A stretch of 22,195 bases of DNA from Frondihabitans sp. (GTDB lineage Bacteria; Actinomycetota; Actinomycetes; Actinomycetales; Microbacteriaceae): the NCBI GenBank assembly GCA_025464735.1, contig JAODMX010000002.1, forward strand, positions 1-22,195. The letters run 5' to 3'. The notes under the pieces are model-generated. The model worked only from the letters and a program-made list of their open reading frames with translations, was not told the DNA's origin and made no database searches. The position numbers were made by a program, and so were the translations under genes. Of the stretch, positions 14,949 through 22,195 are shown piece after piece. The number at the start of each line of letters is the position of its first letter. The stretch's first letter is position 1.

Positions 14949-14962
14949 TGATAGCGCTGTCA
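14949..14962. promoter_or_regulatory. LacI-type operator upstream of the GH92 gene
   Basis: TGATAGCGCTGTCA is a 14-bp dyad with one mismatched pair around the AGCGCT core, the classic form for LacI/GalR-family operators. It lies 58 bp before the start of the alpha-mannosidase gene and overlaps a TTGATA that could be the -35 box. A LacI regulator is encoded directly downstream of the mannosidase, so it is the likely ligand of this site. Confidence 0.65.
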
Positions 14963-15020
14963 TTCGGGTCCACATCTCGGTGTGGGAAGCGGCGGCGCTT
15001 CCCCATCGAAAGGTTCCTCA

Positions 15021-18000
15021 ATGAGTGCACGACCGCCCAGGATCGTCCTGGGCCTCGCGGCGGGCATCCTCGTCGCTGGCGTCGCCCTGCCGGCCACCTC
15101 GGCATTCGCGGCCACTTCGCCCTACGTGGCGAACCCCGCCTCCCTCGTCAATCCGATCATCGGCACGTCCGGTGCCGTCGACGACTTCCCCGGCGCCGAC
15201 GTTCCTTTCGGCATGGTCCAGTGGAGCCCCGATACCCCCAGTCGCCCGGCGGGTGGCGGCTACGAGTACAACGACACGTCGGTCACGGGCTTCAGCCTCA
15301 CCCACGTCTCCGGCCCGGGCTGTGCCGCCTCCGGCGACATCCCCATCCTGCCCACCTCGGGCGCCGTCGGGGCGAACCCCGGCTCGGCCACGACTCCGCT
15401 CGATCACACGGCGGAGACCGCGAAAGCGGGTTCGTACAAGCTTGTCTCCGACGGCATCACGTCCGAACTCACCTCGACCCTCCACACCGGTCAGGGCCGT
15501 TTCACCTTCCCGAAGGGCGCGCAGGCGAACCTCATCCTCAAGCTCTCCGACAGCGCCGCCGGATCCAGCAACTCCCGGTTCCAGGACATCAGCCCCACCG
15601 AGATCCAGGGTTCCGTCACCAGCGGCAACTTCTGCGGGGCGAGCGACACCTACACGGCGTACTTCGACATGACCTTCGACCAGCCGATGACCGGCTACGG
15701 CACCTACTCCAACTCGAGTGTGAGCCAGGGGGCGAAGTCGGCGGACGTCACGAAGAACATCGCTCCGAGTGTCAAGCAGAACGCCACGCTCCAGCCGAAG
15801 TCGTCCATCGGTACGCGGCAGACGCGCCCCGACGTCACCTCGAAGACGCCGACGGTTGCAACGCCGAACGCCACGTCACCGAAGGTTCAGTCGAAGGTTG
15901 CGGCTCCGCCCGTGGTGGGGAGCGACGGCGCCTATGTCAGCTTCGACACCTCGACGACGCAGACCGTGCAGACCAACGTCGGCCTGTCGTACGTGAGCAA
16001 CGCCGACGCGAAGCTCAATCGAACGACCGAGAGTCCGACTTTCGCCTACGACAAGACGGCCGCCGCGGCGACCGCCTCGTGGAACACGATGCTGTCGAAG
16101 ATCCAGATCGGCGGCGGTGACACGGCCTCGCAGGAGACCTTCTACACGGCGATGTACCACGCGCTGCTGCACCCGAACGTCTTCAGCGACGTCAACGGGA
16201 AGTACGCCGGCTTCGACGGCCAAGTCCACAAGGCGGCCGCAGGCCACGCCGAATACGCGAACTACTCGGGCTGGGACATCTACCGCAGCCAGGTGCAGCT
16301 CGCCGCGATGGTGGCGCCGCAGCAGACGAGCGACTCCGTCCGCTCGATGCTGAACCAGTACGACCAGACCGGTCAGCTCCCGAAATGGGCGCTGAACAAC
16401 GGCGAGTCGTACGTCATGGTCGGTGATCCGTCCGACTCGATCATCGCAGACGCCTACGCGTTCGGAGCCAAGGACTTCAACACCACCAAGGCGCTGAACG
16501 ACATGACGACCGAGGCCAACACGCCGAACAATGTCAGGCCAGGGTTGACCGACTACCTCGACACCGGCTATCTGCCCCTCGACGGCCAATACGGCTGCTG
16601 CAACTTCTACGGAGCTGTCTCGACGCAGCAGGAGTACAACACCGCCGACCACTCGATCTCGACGTTCGCCAGCGCACTCGGCAAGACGAGCGTCGCCACG
16701 ACGTTCGCGGATCGGTCGAACAACTGGCAGAACGTGTTCAACCCGGCCACGAACTACATGGAGCCGAAGAACACCTCCGGCGCCTTCGCGGCCGGTTTCA
16801 CGCCGACCTCGTCCCAGGGCTTCGTGGAGGGTTCGAGCGCGCAGTACACGCCGATGGAACCCTTCGACATCCAGGGCCTCATCAGTGCTGCGGGCGGTAA
16901 CGCCGCCTGGAACGCGAAGCTCGACTCCCTGACCTCCACGATCAAGAACCCGACGGCGGCCAACGCCGACTTCGGCAATGAGCCGAGCATCGAGATCCCG
17001 TGGGAGTACGACTACTCGGGTGAGCCGTCCAAGACGCAGTCGACGGTGCGCTCAATCCAGCAGCAGATCTTCACGAACCAGCCGGCCGGCATCGCCGGCA
17101 ACGACGACCTCGGCACCATGAGCGCCTGGTACGTCTGGTCGGCGCTCGGCTTCTACCCGGAGACCCCCGGCACGACCGACCTGGCGCTCGGCAGCCCGGT
17201 GTTCGCGAACGCGGCGATCCATCTGCCCTCGGGTAAGACGCTGACAATCACGGCTCCCAACGCCGCGGCAAACGCGCCCTACGTGCAGAGCATGACGAGC
17301 AAGGGCGCTAGCTGGTCGCACGCCTACCTGCAGCCGGGCCTCATCACGTCAGGCGGCAAGGTCTCGTTCGACCTTGGCACGACGGCCAACACCGCGTTCG
17401 CCAGCGCCAAGGCGGACGCGCCGCCGTCCGACTCGTCGGGGCTCTCGAGCGCACTCGGGTACGCGGCCCAGGACGTCGTCGTGACGGCTCCGGGGACGCC
17501 GGCCACTGTCACCCTGGGCGCCCGGAACCTCACCGCGAAGAAGCAGACGGTCTCGTGGACGGCCTCGTCGGCCACCTCCGGGCAGATCGCCGGCCCGGCC
17601 TCGGGCTCGCTGATCCTCGGCAAGAACGGGCAGGCGACGACCTCGGTCGCCGTGTCGGCACCCACCACGGAAGGCCGCTACTTCGAGACCTTCGCACTCC
17701 GCGACGCAACCGGCAACCCGCTGCCGAACGTGACCGTCGAGATCGATGTGGCGAAGCCCGGATCCCTGTGGCCGTTCTACAACAACGCCGGTGTCGCCAA
17801 CGACGGAGCCTCGACCTCGTCGAGTTTCGACGGGGAGGGCTGGTCGTTCTCGGCTCAGGCGCTTGCCACGGCGGGTGTCACCCCCGGGGGCACAGTGACG
17901 TCGAACGGGCTGAGCTACACCTGGCCCGATGTGACCCCCGGAGGCCTGGACAACATCCAGGCGGCCGGTCAGGTCGTGCCGCTGCCCGGAACGGCTGGCG

Positions 18001-18350
18001 CCACCCGCATAGGAATCCTGGGGAGCGCGGCCAACGGAAATCCCGGATCCGAGGGTGACTTCACGGTCACCTACACCGACGGGTCGACGCAGACGATCAA
18101 CCTCGGGATGACCGACTGGACGCTCAACGGGGGGAGCGCCACGGCGCCGACCGACGGCAACACGATTGCGGCTACGACGGCCTATCGCGACACGTCGAGT
18201 GGGGGCAGGGACACGGTGAAGGCGTACCTCTTCTCCGCCGACGCGGCGCTGCAGGCGGGCAAGACCGTGCAGAGCATCACGCTGCCGACCACGGTGACGA
18301 ACGGTGCGCTGCACGTGTTCGCCTTCTCGGTGGGGACGCCGGGGAGCTGA
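15021..18350 (+). CDS. Secreted GH92 alpha-mannosidase with C-terminal NEW3-like domain
   Basis: 1109 aa from ATG 15021 (GAAAGG at 15008-15013). Sec signal peptide: basic start, hydrophobic 'IVLGLAAGILVAGVAL', cleavage after about residue 30 (SAFA-ATSP). GH92 N-terminal domain begins 'VNPIIGTSG...FPGADVPFGMVQWSPDT'. The (alpha/alpha)6 catalytic part has 'TFYTAMYHALLHPNVFSDVN', 'GWDIYRSQVQL', 'YGCCNFYGAVSTQQEYN' and the diagnostic GNDDLGTMSAWYVWSALGFY from residue 693. Members remove alpha-1,2/1,3-mannose from N-glycans or mannan using calcium. Residues about 233-302 are a Ser/Thr/Pro/Lys-rich insertion. The C-terminal part has a NEW3-like beta sandwich (about 814-912) and a further beta-rich, Gly/Thr-rich domain to the end. 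No LPxTG sorting signal, so it is released. Probably controlled by the adjacent LacI protein. Confidence 0.93.
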   Translation: MSARPPRIVLGLAAGILVAGVALPATSAFAATSPYVANPASLVNPIIGTSGAVDDFPGADVPFGMVQWSPDTPSRPAGGGYEYNDTSVTGFSLTHVSGPGCAASGDIPILPTSGAVGANPGSATTPLDHTAETAKAGSYKLVSDGITSELTSTLHTGQGRFTFPKGAQANLILKLSDSAAGSSNSRFQDISPTEIQGSVTSGNFCGASDTYTAYFDMTFDQPMTGYGTYSNSSVSQGAKSADVTKNIAPSVKQNATLQPKSSIGTRQTRPDVTSKTPTVATPNATSPKVQSKVAAPPVVGSDGAYVSFDTSTTQTVQTNVGLSYVSNADAKLNRTTESPTFAYDKTAAAATASWNTMLSKIQIGGGDTASQETFYTAMYHALLHPNVFSDVNGKYAGFDGQVHKAAAGHAEYANYSGWDIYRSQVQLAAMVAPQQTSDSVRSMLNQYDQTGQLPKWALNNGESYVMVGDPSDSIIADAYAFGAKDFNTTKALNDMTTEANTPNNVRPGLTDYLDTGYLPLDGQYGCCNFYGAVSTQQEYNTADHSISTFASALGKTSVATTFADRSNNWQNVFNPATNYMEPKNTSGAFAAGFTPTSSQGFVEGSSAQYTPMEPFDIQGLISAAGGNAAWNAKLDSLTSTIKNPTAANADFGNEPSIEIPWEYDYSGEPSKTQSTVRSIQQQIFTNQPAGIAGNDDLGTMSAWYVWSALGFYPETPGTTDLALGSPVFANAAIHLPSGKTLTITAPNAAANAPYVQSMTSKGASWSHAYLQPGLITSGGKVSFDLGTTANTAFASAKADAPPSDSSGLSSALGYAAQDVVVTAPGTPATVTLGARNLTAKKQTVSWTASSATSGQIAGPASGSLILGKNGQATTSVAVSAPTTEGRYFETFALRDATGNPLPNVTVEIDVAKPGSLWPFYNNAGVANDGASTSSSFDGEGWSFSAQALATAGVTPGGTVTSNGLSYTWPDVTPGGLDNIQAAGQVVPLPGTAGATRIGILGSAANGNPGSEGDFTVTYTDGSTQTINLGMTDWTLNGGSATAPTDGNTIAATTAYRDTSSGGRDTVKAYLFSADAALQAGKTVQSITLPTTVTNGALHVFAFSVGTPGS

Positions 18351-18380
18351 TCATCGCGCAGGGCTGACCCACTCGGGGGA

Positions 18381-18427
18381 GGGCGTCATGGTGAAGAAGA
18401 TGGAAGACTTCTAACACCATGACGCCC
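18381..18427 (+). promoter_or_regulatory. Hairpin covering the lacI start codon
   Basis: 13-bp perfect arms GGGCGTCATGGTG (18381-18393) and CACCATGACGCCC (18415-18427), continued by AGAAG/CTTCT (18395-18399 / 18408-18412) across a small bulge, with an 8-nt loop. The right arm contains the ATG (18419) of the lacI gene and the left arm contains the ATG of an eight-codon upstream frame. The structure would hide the lacI start in RNA and could also terminate or stabilise the mannosidase mRNA. Confidence 0.65.
18388..18414 (+). CDS. Eight-codon upstream ORF (possible leader peptide) before lacI
   Basis: ATG 18388 to TAA 18412-18414 encodes MVKKMEDF. It is preceded by GGGGGAGGG (18375-18383), the best Shine-Dalgarno sequence in the area, while the lacI ATG at 18419 has only a distant GGAAG. 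The stop is 4 nt from the lacI start, which suits translational coupling: ribosomes on the short frame would open the hairpin and restart at lacI. Existence of translation is inferred. Confidence 0.5.
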   Translation: MVKKMEDF

Positions 18428-19489
18428 GACCTCGTTCCAGGCCCTGTTTCGGGCGGAGTTTCCGGTGCTGGCGAGCGGCCACGTCGGATCGACTTCTCCC
18501 GGCGCGCCACCGGTCGCCCCACCATGGCAGCGGTAGCCGCGCACTCCGGCGTCAGCCTCAAGACGGTCTCTCGCGTGGTCAACGGAGAGCCAGGGGTGCG
18601 CGCGCAGACGGTCGAGCGTGTTCGCTCCGCCCTGCACGAACTCGGCTATCGCCGGAATGACGCGGCAGCCGCGCTCGCCAGGGCACGGCCCCCGGCCGAG
18701 ATCGGCCTCCTCATCGAGGATGTCTCCGACACCTTCTACTCACGGCTCACACGCGGGGTCCAGGAGGTGGCTCGTGCGCACGGGCACCTCGTCATCCTCA
18801 GCTCGTCCGAGGAGGACAGCGCTCTCGAGCGCAAGGCCACCCTGGCGCTCGCAGCGCGCGGCGTCGCCGGGCTCATCGTGGTTCCGCACTCCGACGACCA
18901 TGCGTACCTGGCCGACGAGATCGACGCCGGACTGAGCGTGGTCTTCGTCGACCGCCCGCCGCTGCACCTTCGCGCCGACGCGGTGCTCAGCGACAACGCG
19001 GAGGGAGCCAGACGGGCCGTGGCGCATCTCCTCGGACTAGGGCACCGGCGCATCGCGTTCGTCGGCAATGCCCGCGAGGTGTACACGAGCGCCAGGCGGC
19101 TCGAGGGCTTCGAACGGGCTCACGCCGATGCCGGCGTCGACGTCGACCCCGCCCTCGTCGTGCTGGGCCCCCGCGAAGAAGGGGACTCCGCCGAGGCAGT
19201 CCACAGGATCCTGAGGCTCGCCACTCCGCCGACGGCCCTGTTCACGCAGAACAACGTGGTCACCCTCGGCGCGTGGCGGGCGATCCGCGACGCCGGTGCG
19301 CACATGCAACTCATCGGGTACGACGACTTCTCGATGGCTGACCTGCTGGATCCTCCGGTCAGTGTCGTTGCGCAGGATCCCGTGGAGCTCGGGAGACGCG
19401 CAGCCGAGCTACTCTTCGCTCGTCTGGGCGGCGAACGCGGGGAGCCGCACGAGGTCGTCGTCCCGACGCGCCTGATCGTGCGCCCCTAG
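18419..19489 (+). CDS. LacI-family transcriptional regulator
   Basis: 356 aa from ATG 18419. HTH at about 35-60: 'PTMAAVAAHSGVSLKTVSRV' followed by 'VNGEPGVRAQTVERVRSALH' and 'LGYRRNDAAAALARARP' (hinge helix). Sugar-binding-like core: 'IGLLIEDVSDTFYSRLTRGV', 'GVAGLIVVP', 'GLSVVFVDRPP', 'DNAEGARRAVAHLLGLGHRR', 'ALFTQNNVVTLGAWRAIRD', 'LIGYDDFSMADLLDPPVSVV'. The N-terminus has about 34 extra residues before the HTH; Met36 is an alternative start but lacks a ribosome site. It probably binds the AGCGCT-core operator upstream of the mannosidase gene and responds to mannose or a mannoside. Translation start lies inside a hairpin just after an eight-codon frame. Confidence 0.92.
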   Translation: MTPDLVPGPVSGGVSGAGERPRRIDFSRRATGRPTMAAVAAHSGVSLKTVSRVVNGEPGVRAQTVERVRSALHELGYRRNDAAAALARARPPAEIGLLIEDVSDTFYSRLTRGVQEVARAHGHLVILSSSEEDSALERKATLALAARGVAGLIVVPHSDDHAYLADEIDAGLSVVFVDRPPLHLRADAVLSDNAEGARRAVAHLLGLGHRRIAFVGNAREVYTSARRLEGFERAHADAGVDVDPALVVLGPREEGDSAEAVHRILRLATPPTALFTQNNVVTLGAWRAIRDAGAHMQLIGYDDFSMADLLDPPVSVVAQDPVELGRRAAELLFARLGGERGEPHEVVVPTRLIVRP

Positions 19490-19493
19490 GGCG

Positions 19494-19505
19494 CCCGGCG
19501 CCGGG
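19494..19505. terminator. 12-bp GC palindrome between convergent genes (weak terminator candidate)
   Basis: CCCGGCGCCGGG is a perfect palindrome in the 36-bp gap between the stops of lacI (+) and the YrdC-family gene (-). There is no spacer for a normal loop, so the effective stem is about 4 bp; a T-run is absent. Position, not strength, is the argument. Confidence 0.3.
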
Positions 19506-19525
19506 TTCCACGACTGGACTACGCC

Positions 19526-20302
19526 TCAGTAGTACTCGCCCTGCCGGTAGTTCCAGCTGGTGAACGTGGCGGTCAGGAGCGCCATGATCGTGTCGATCGC
19601 GAGGCCCTTGCGGATGACGGTCGGGGCGGGCTGAATCGAGCGCTCGCCCTTCTGCTCGGGAACCAAGGATCCTGATTCGTCGACCATCGAGACCATCACG
19701 CCCTGCTCATACCGGGTGCTGAGATCTTTGTCGGGCTGGATCGAGGCGACGTACTCGTCGGCCTCGATGATGAGGTCGGCTGCGTCGGCGATGCGATCGC
19801 CAATGCCGTCGACGAGGCCGCGGTTGCCCTTGCCTGACGGGTTCGCCGAGCTGGCGAAGCTGAAGCGGCCGTGCTTCCAGAGTTCGCGGGCGATCAGTTC
19901 GCCGGGGGTGCCGAACCGGATGACGAAGCAGCTCGTGCCGCGGTCGTCCATCATGAGGGCGCGGGCACCGTCGTCGGGGAGCTTGGCTCTGCCCTCGTCG
20001 GTCCACGGCAGGATGCAGCCGAGCAGAACATCGTCGTTCCAGCACTTTTCGTAGAGCGCTTCGATCTCGGGCGTCAGCTGGGCGAGCTCCCTGAGCTCGT
20101 CGAGGGAGCCGCAGAGCACCACGCCGGGCTTGTTGCGCTTGCGCTGCTTGGCCTCGAACTTGCGCTCGAGCCCCTTGCCGTCGGAGGTCATGATGATGTA
20201 CCCGACCTTGGTGGGGGAGACCACGAGGCCGCCGTCGCCGAGGAGGAGCTCGACCGCTTCGGGCTGTGCGTCGCCCGTCCAGTGGATGGGGGTGGTGGGC
20301 AT
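19526..20302 (-). CDS. YrdC/Sua5-family protein (threonylcarbamoyl-AMP synthase-like)
   Basis: 258 aa; ATG 20302 with GAAAGGA upstream. The YrdC fold is recognisable from 'GGLVVSPTKVGYIIMTSDGK' (family pattern PTxTxYGL), 'KFEAKQRKRNKPGVVLCGSL' (KxR...KP nucleotide/bicarbonate loop) and 'GRFSFASSANPSGKGN' (SxN-SG). The first motif deviates: KVGYII replaces TVYGL. Sua5/YrdC enzymes make threonylcarbamoyl-AMP for tRNA t6A; paralogues such as YciO or domain relatives in carbamoyl transfer have other roles. No C-terminal Sua5 domain is obvious in the last 60 residues ('RKGLAIDTIMALLTATFTSW'). It follows a GntR gene on the same strand, with a 99-bp gap holding TGGTAC-type words, so it is likely an accessory rather than the housekeeping copy. 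Confidence 0.75.
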   Translation of the reverse strand: MPTTPIHWTGDAQPEAVELLLGDGGLVVSPTKVGYIIMTSDGKGLERKFEAKQRKRNKPGVVLCGSLDELRELAQLTPEIEALYEKCWNDDVLLGCILPWTDEGRAKLPDDGARALMMDDRGTSCFVIRFGTPGELIARELWKHGRFSFASSANPSGKGNRGLVDGIGDRIADAADLIIEADEYVASIQPDKDLSTRYEQGVMVSMVDESGSLVPEQKGERSIQPAPTVIRKGLAIDTIMALLTATFTSWNYRQGEYY

Positions 20303-20320
20303 GGTCGTCCTTTCGTGGGG

Positions 20321-20371
20321 TGGTACACCGTCTTTCGGCCGGTACGCCAGCGCCGCGGCACTGGTACCTCG
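20321..20371. promoter_or_regulatory. Three TGGTAC-type words upstream of the YrdC-family gene
   Basis: TGGTACACCG (20321-20330), CGGTACGCCA (20340-20349) and TGGTACCTCG (20362-20371) are degenerate versions of the TGGTATACCA palindrome at the GntR promoter and are 19 and 22 bp apart. They sit in the gap between the GntR gene and the YrdC-family gene. This suggests the GntR protein also regulates the gene downstream of it. Confidence 0.4.
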
Positions 20372-20401
20372 GCCAGAACTGAGGTTCTCGCGCCGGCCAG
20401 G

Positions 20402-21094
20402 TCAGCCGACTATGGCGAGGCCGTGGCCGCGGAAGCGGCGCTGGTCGGCGGTGAGAGCCGCGATCAGGCGCTCGTTGGTGCCGTGGATGTGGTCGGCGAC
20501 GAGAAGGGCTGCGCGGTCAGCGTCGCGCGCGGCGATGGCGTCGAGGATCGCGCGATGGTCGTTCCAGGCCAGGGCGCGAGCCTCCGGTGTGCGGACCTCG
20601 AGCCACCGGGTGCGTTCGAGACGCGTGAGCGCCCCCTGCACCGACTCGACCATGAACCGGTTGCCCGAGAGCTGCACAAGCTCGGAGTGGAAGCTGCTGC
20701 CGGCCCGGACGCCCTGCTCCTCGGTCTGCTCTTCGAGAGCGGCCGGCCGGTCGGCGTCGAGGAGCTCGCCGAGCGCCGCGATATCGTCGTCCGAAGCGCG
20801 CGCGACGGCGTAGCGCGCAGCCGCGGCTTCGACGGCTGACCGCATCTCGGCGAGCGAGTGGATCTCGGTCAGGTCGATCGGCGTGACCATCCAGCCGCGC
20901 CCTTCGCGGCGCACCAGGCCCTCTGATTCGAGGCGCATGAGGGCGGCGCGCGCAGGAGTGCGCGAGGCGCCGAAGGTCTGCTCGAGGCCGCGCTCGCTTA
21001 GCCGCTCGCCGGGCGCGGCGTCGAGACCGAGGATCGCCGCGCGGAGGCGCTCGTAGAGCTGGGTGGTCTGCGACGCGCTTGTGTCAGTGGGCAT
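20402..21094 (-). CDS. GntR-family transcriptional regulator, FadR/FCD subfamily
   Basis: 230 aa from ATG 21094; the frame is open to 21151 but that would place codons over the promoter palindrome. Winged HTH: 'TQLYERLRAAILGLDAAPGE' , 'RLSERGLEQTFGASRTPARA' , 'ALMRLESEGLVRREGRGWMV' (about 9-70). C-terminal all-helical FCD domain with the metal/ligand His positions 'FHSELVQLSGN' and 'WNDHRAILDAI...DHIHGT'. FCD regulators respond to carboxylic acids, amino acids or sugar acids. No Shine-Dalgarno precedes the ATG, and the TATACC of the palindrome could be the -10, so a leaderless mRNA is possible. It is divergent from a LacI gene and upstream of the YrdC-family gene. Confidence 0.92.
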   Translation of the reverse strand: MPTDTSASQTTQLYERLRAAILGLDAAPGERLSERGLEQTFGASRTPARAALMRLESEGLVRREGRGWMVTPIDLTEIHSLAEMRSAVEAAAARYAVARASDDDIAALGELLDADRPAALEEQTEEQGVRAGSSFHSELVQLSGNRFMVESVQGALTRLERTRWLEVRTPEARALAWNDHRAILDAIAARDADRAALLVADHIHGTNERLIAALTADQRRFRGHGLAIVG

Positions 21095-21101
21095 GCCGTA
21101 A

Positions 21102-21111
21102 TGGTATACCA
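21102..21111. promoter_or_regulatory. Perfect palindrome TGGTATACCA, candidate GntR operator
   Basis: A 10-bp perfect palindrome 7 bp from the GntR start codon. FadR-subfamily GntR operators are commonly of the form TGGTnnnACCA or TGGTATACCA. Binding here would cover the promoter of its own gene; the divergent LacI gene begins 120 bp away. Confidence 0.65.
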
Positions 21112-21230
21112 ATCTGGCCTGCCGTTGTGCGACAAGTTCGTGCGAGCGCAAAGATCACGCGATCGACCACCTGCGTTAGGTTGCTAGGAGACGAGCGCCG
21201 GGCAGCGCCGGTGACGAGGGGGAGGGACGG

Positions 21231-22195
21231 ATGATTCGGTCGGGTCGATCGTCCGCCACGATGCAAGACGTCGCTGCACTCGCCGGTGTGTCGGTGAAGA
21301 CCGTGTCGAATGTCCTGTCGGGGTATGAGCACGTCTCGACGAAGATGCGTGATCGAGTCATGGCCGCCGTCGAAGAGCTTGACTACGAGATCAACGTCTC
21401 TGCCAGAAACCTCCGAGTCGGGCGAACTCGGGTCCTCGGCCTTGCCGTGCCCGAGCTCAGCCAGGCCTATTTCGCCGAGCTGGCCGATGCTGTCATTCGG
21501 GCTGCCGGTGCTCGGGGCTATACGGTGCTGATCGAGCAGACCATTGCCGACAGCTCGAGCGAGATCAGTGCGGTCTCCGCAATGCGCAAACACTCGATCG
21601 ACGGTCTCATCTACAGTCCCTTGACGATCGGCCCGGATGACGTCGATCAGCTCGACGTCGATTTCCCGCTCGTTGTCCTTGGGGAAAGGGTCCCCGGAAG
21701 TCGTGCAGATCACGTCACCATGTCCAATGTTGCGGCCATGCGTGCAGCGACCGAGCATGTCCTTGCGCAGGGGCGGCGCCGAGTGGCCGTGATCGGCGCG
21801 CATCCGGACGGCCCGGTCGGTACGGGCGCTTCGCGGTTGCGTGGATACGCCGAAGCGCTTCTCGCACGCGGGATCGACCCGGATCCTTCGCTGATCGTGA
21901 CCGCGGCGCTCTGGCATCGCACCAACGGTGTCGAGGCGATGGATCGCCTCCTCGACAGTGGAGTCGCCTTCGATGCTGTCGTGTGCTTCAACGATGCGTT
22001 GGCGCTCGGAGCGATGCGGTCACTGCAACGCCGCGGGAAGCGGATCCCCGAGGATGTCGCTCTCGTGGGGTTCGACGACATCGAAGACAGCGCCTTTTCG
22101 ACTCCGTCGCTGAGTACCGTGGCACCCGGACGGGAAGATCTCGCTCGAGCCGCCGTCGACTTGCTCGTCTACCGGATCGAGGGCGTGGCACCCCG
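21231..22195 (+). CDS. LacI-family transcriptional regulator (3' end outside window)
   Basis: At least 321 residues, open to the window edge. ATG 21231 is preceded by GAGGGGGAGGGA. HTH at about 8-35: 'SATMQDVAALAGVSVKTVSN' then 'VLSGYEHVSTKMRDRVMAAV' and hinge 'LDYEINVSARNLRVGRTRVL'. Ligand-binding core: 'GLAVPELSQAYFAELADAVI', 'GYTVLIEQT', 'IDGLIYSPL', 'FPLVVLGERVPGSRADHV', 'NVAAMRAATEHVLAQGRRRV', 'AVVCFNDALALGAMRSLQRR' and 'DVALVGFDDIEDSAFSTPSL'. The last 10-30 residues are probably missing. It is divergent from the GntR gene; the genes it controls would lie to the right of the window. Effector unknown, likely a sugar. Confidence 0.93.
   Translation, partial: MIRSGRSSATMQDVAALAGVSVKTVSNVLSGYEHVSTKMRDRVMAAVEELDYEINVSARNLRVGRTRVLGLAVPELSQAYFAELADAVIRAAGARGYTVLIEQTIADSSSEISAVSAMRKHSIDGLIYSPLTIGPDDVDQLDVDFPLVVLGERVPGSRADHVTMSNVAAMRAATEHVLAQGRRRVAVIGAHPDGPVGTGASRLRGYAEALLARGIDPDPSLIVTAALWHRTNGVEAMDRLLDSGVAFDAVVCFNDALALGAMRSLQRRGKRIPEDVALVGFDDIEDSAFSTPSLSTVAPGREDLARAAVDLLVYRIEGVAP

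Overview
The window is about 22 kb of GC-rich, densely packed bacterial DNA with GTG/ATG starts, ATGA/GTGA/TGATG gene overlaps, several probable leaderless genes and Actinobacteria-type families. It fits a high-GC Gram-positive actinobacterium, most likely Microbacteriaceae or a relative; that placement is inference from style and gene content, because no rRNA or other marker gene is present. I see no tRNA, rRNA, CRISPR array, insertion sequence or phage gene.

Region 1 (1-6245, + strand) is the most unusual part. The 3' end of a family-3 amino-acid-type solute-binding protein is followed by a MurR/RpiR (HTH + SIS) regulator. Next comes a tightly spaced run: a 162-aa helical protein resembling the C-terminal helical bundle of cucumopine synthase, a 142-aa DUF3830/cyclophilin-like protein (the fold of the N-terminal half of the same opine synthases), an amino-acid-type ABC permease and ATPase, and two tandem short-chain dehydrogenase homologues with atypical catalytic residues. 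From the DUF3830 gene to the second SDR each junction is a 1-4 nt overlap. A LOG-like phosphoribohydrolase follows after 39 nt. I read this as an uptake-plus-processing module for an amino-acid-derived or opine-like compound; the substrate is unknown.

Region 2 (6246-9050) has two intergenic hairpins, a probable 46-aa small protein (-), a LysR regulator (+) whose end overlaps convergently a marR-quinone oxidoreductase operon (-), and a palindromic operator candidate over the marR promoter.

Region 3 (9051-14844) centres on glpK-glpF (+; glycerol kinase and glycerol facilitator, 1-nt overlap). It is flanked by two flavoproteins on the - strand: a 558-aa FAD-binding dehydrogenase (fumarate reductase/ketosteroid dehydrogenase type) and a GlcD-like FAD-linked 2-hydroxyacid oxidase. 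A perfect 21-bp stem-loop lies between glpF and the GlcD-like gene.

Region 4 (14845-19489, +) holds a secreted GH92 alpha-mannosidase preceded by a LacI-type operator, then a LacI regulator. Between the two genes is an eight-codon upstream reading frame with a good Shine-Dalgarno sequence, enclosed in a hairpin that also covers the lacI start codon.

Region 5 (19490-22195) contains an atypical YrdC/Sua5-family protein (-), a GntR/FCD regulator (-) with a TGGTATACCA palindrome at its promoter, and a divergent second LacI regulator that runs off the window. Seven regulators in 22 kb, mostly beside catabolic genes, suggest a carbon/nitrogen-scavenging lifestyle on plant- or fungus-derived material.
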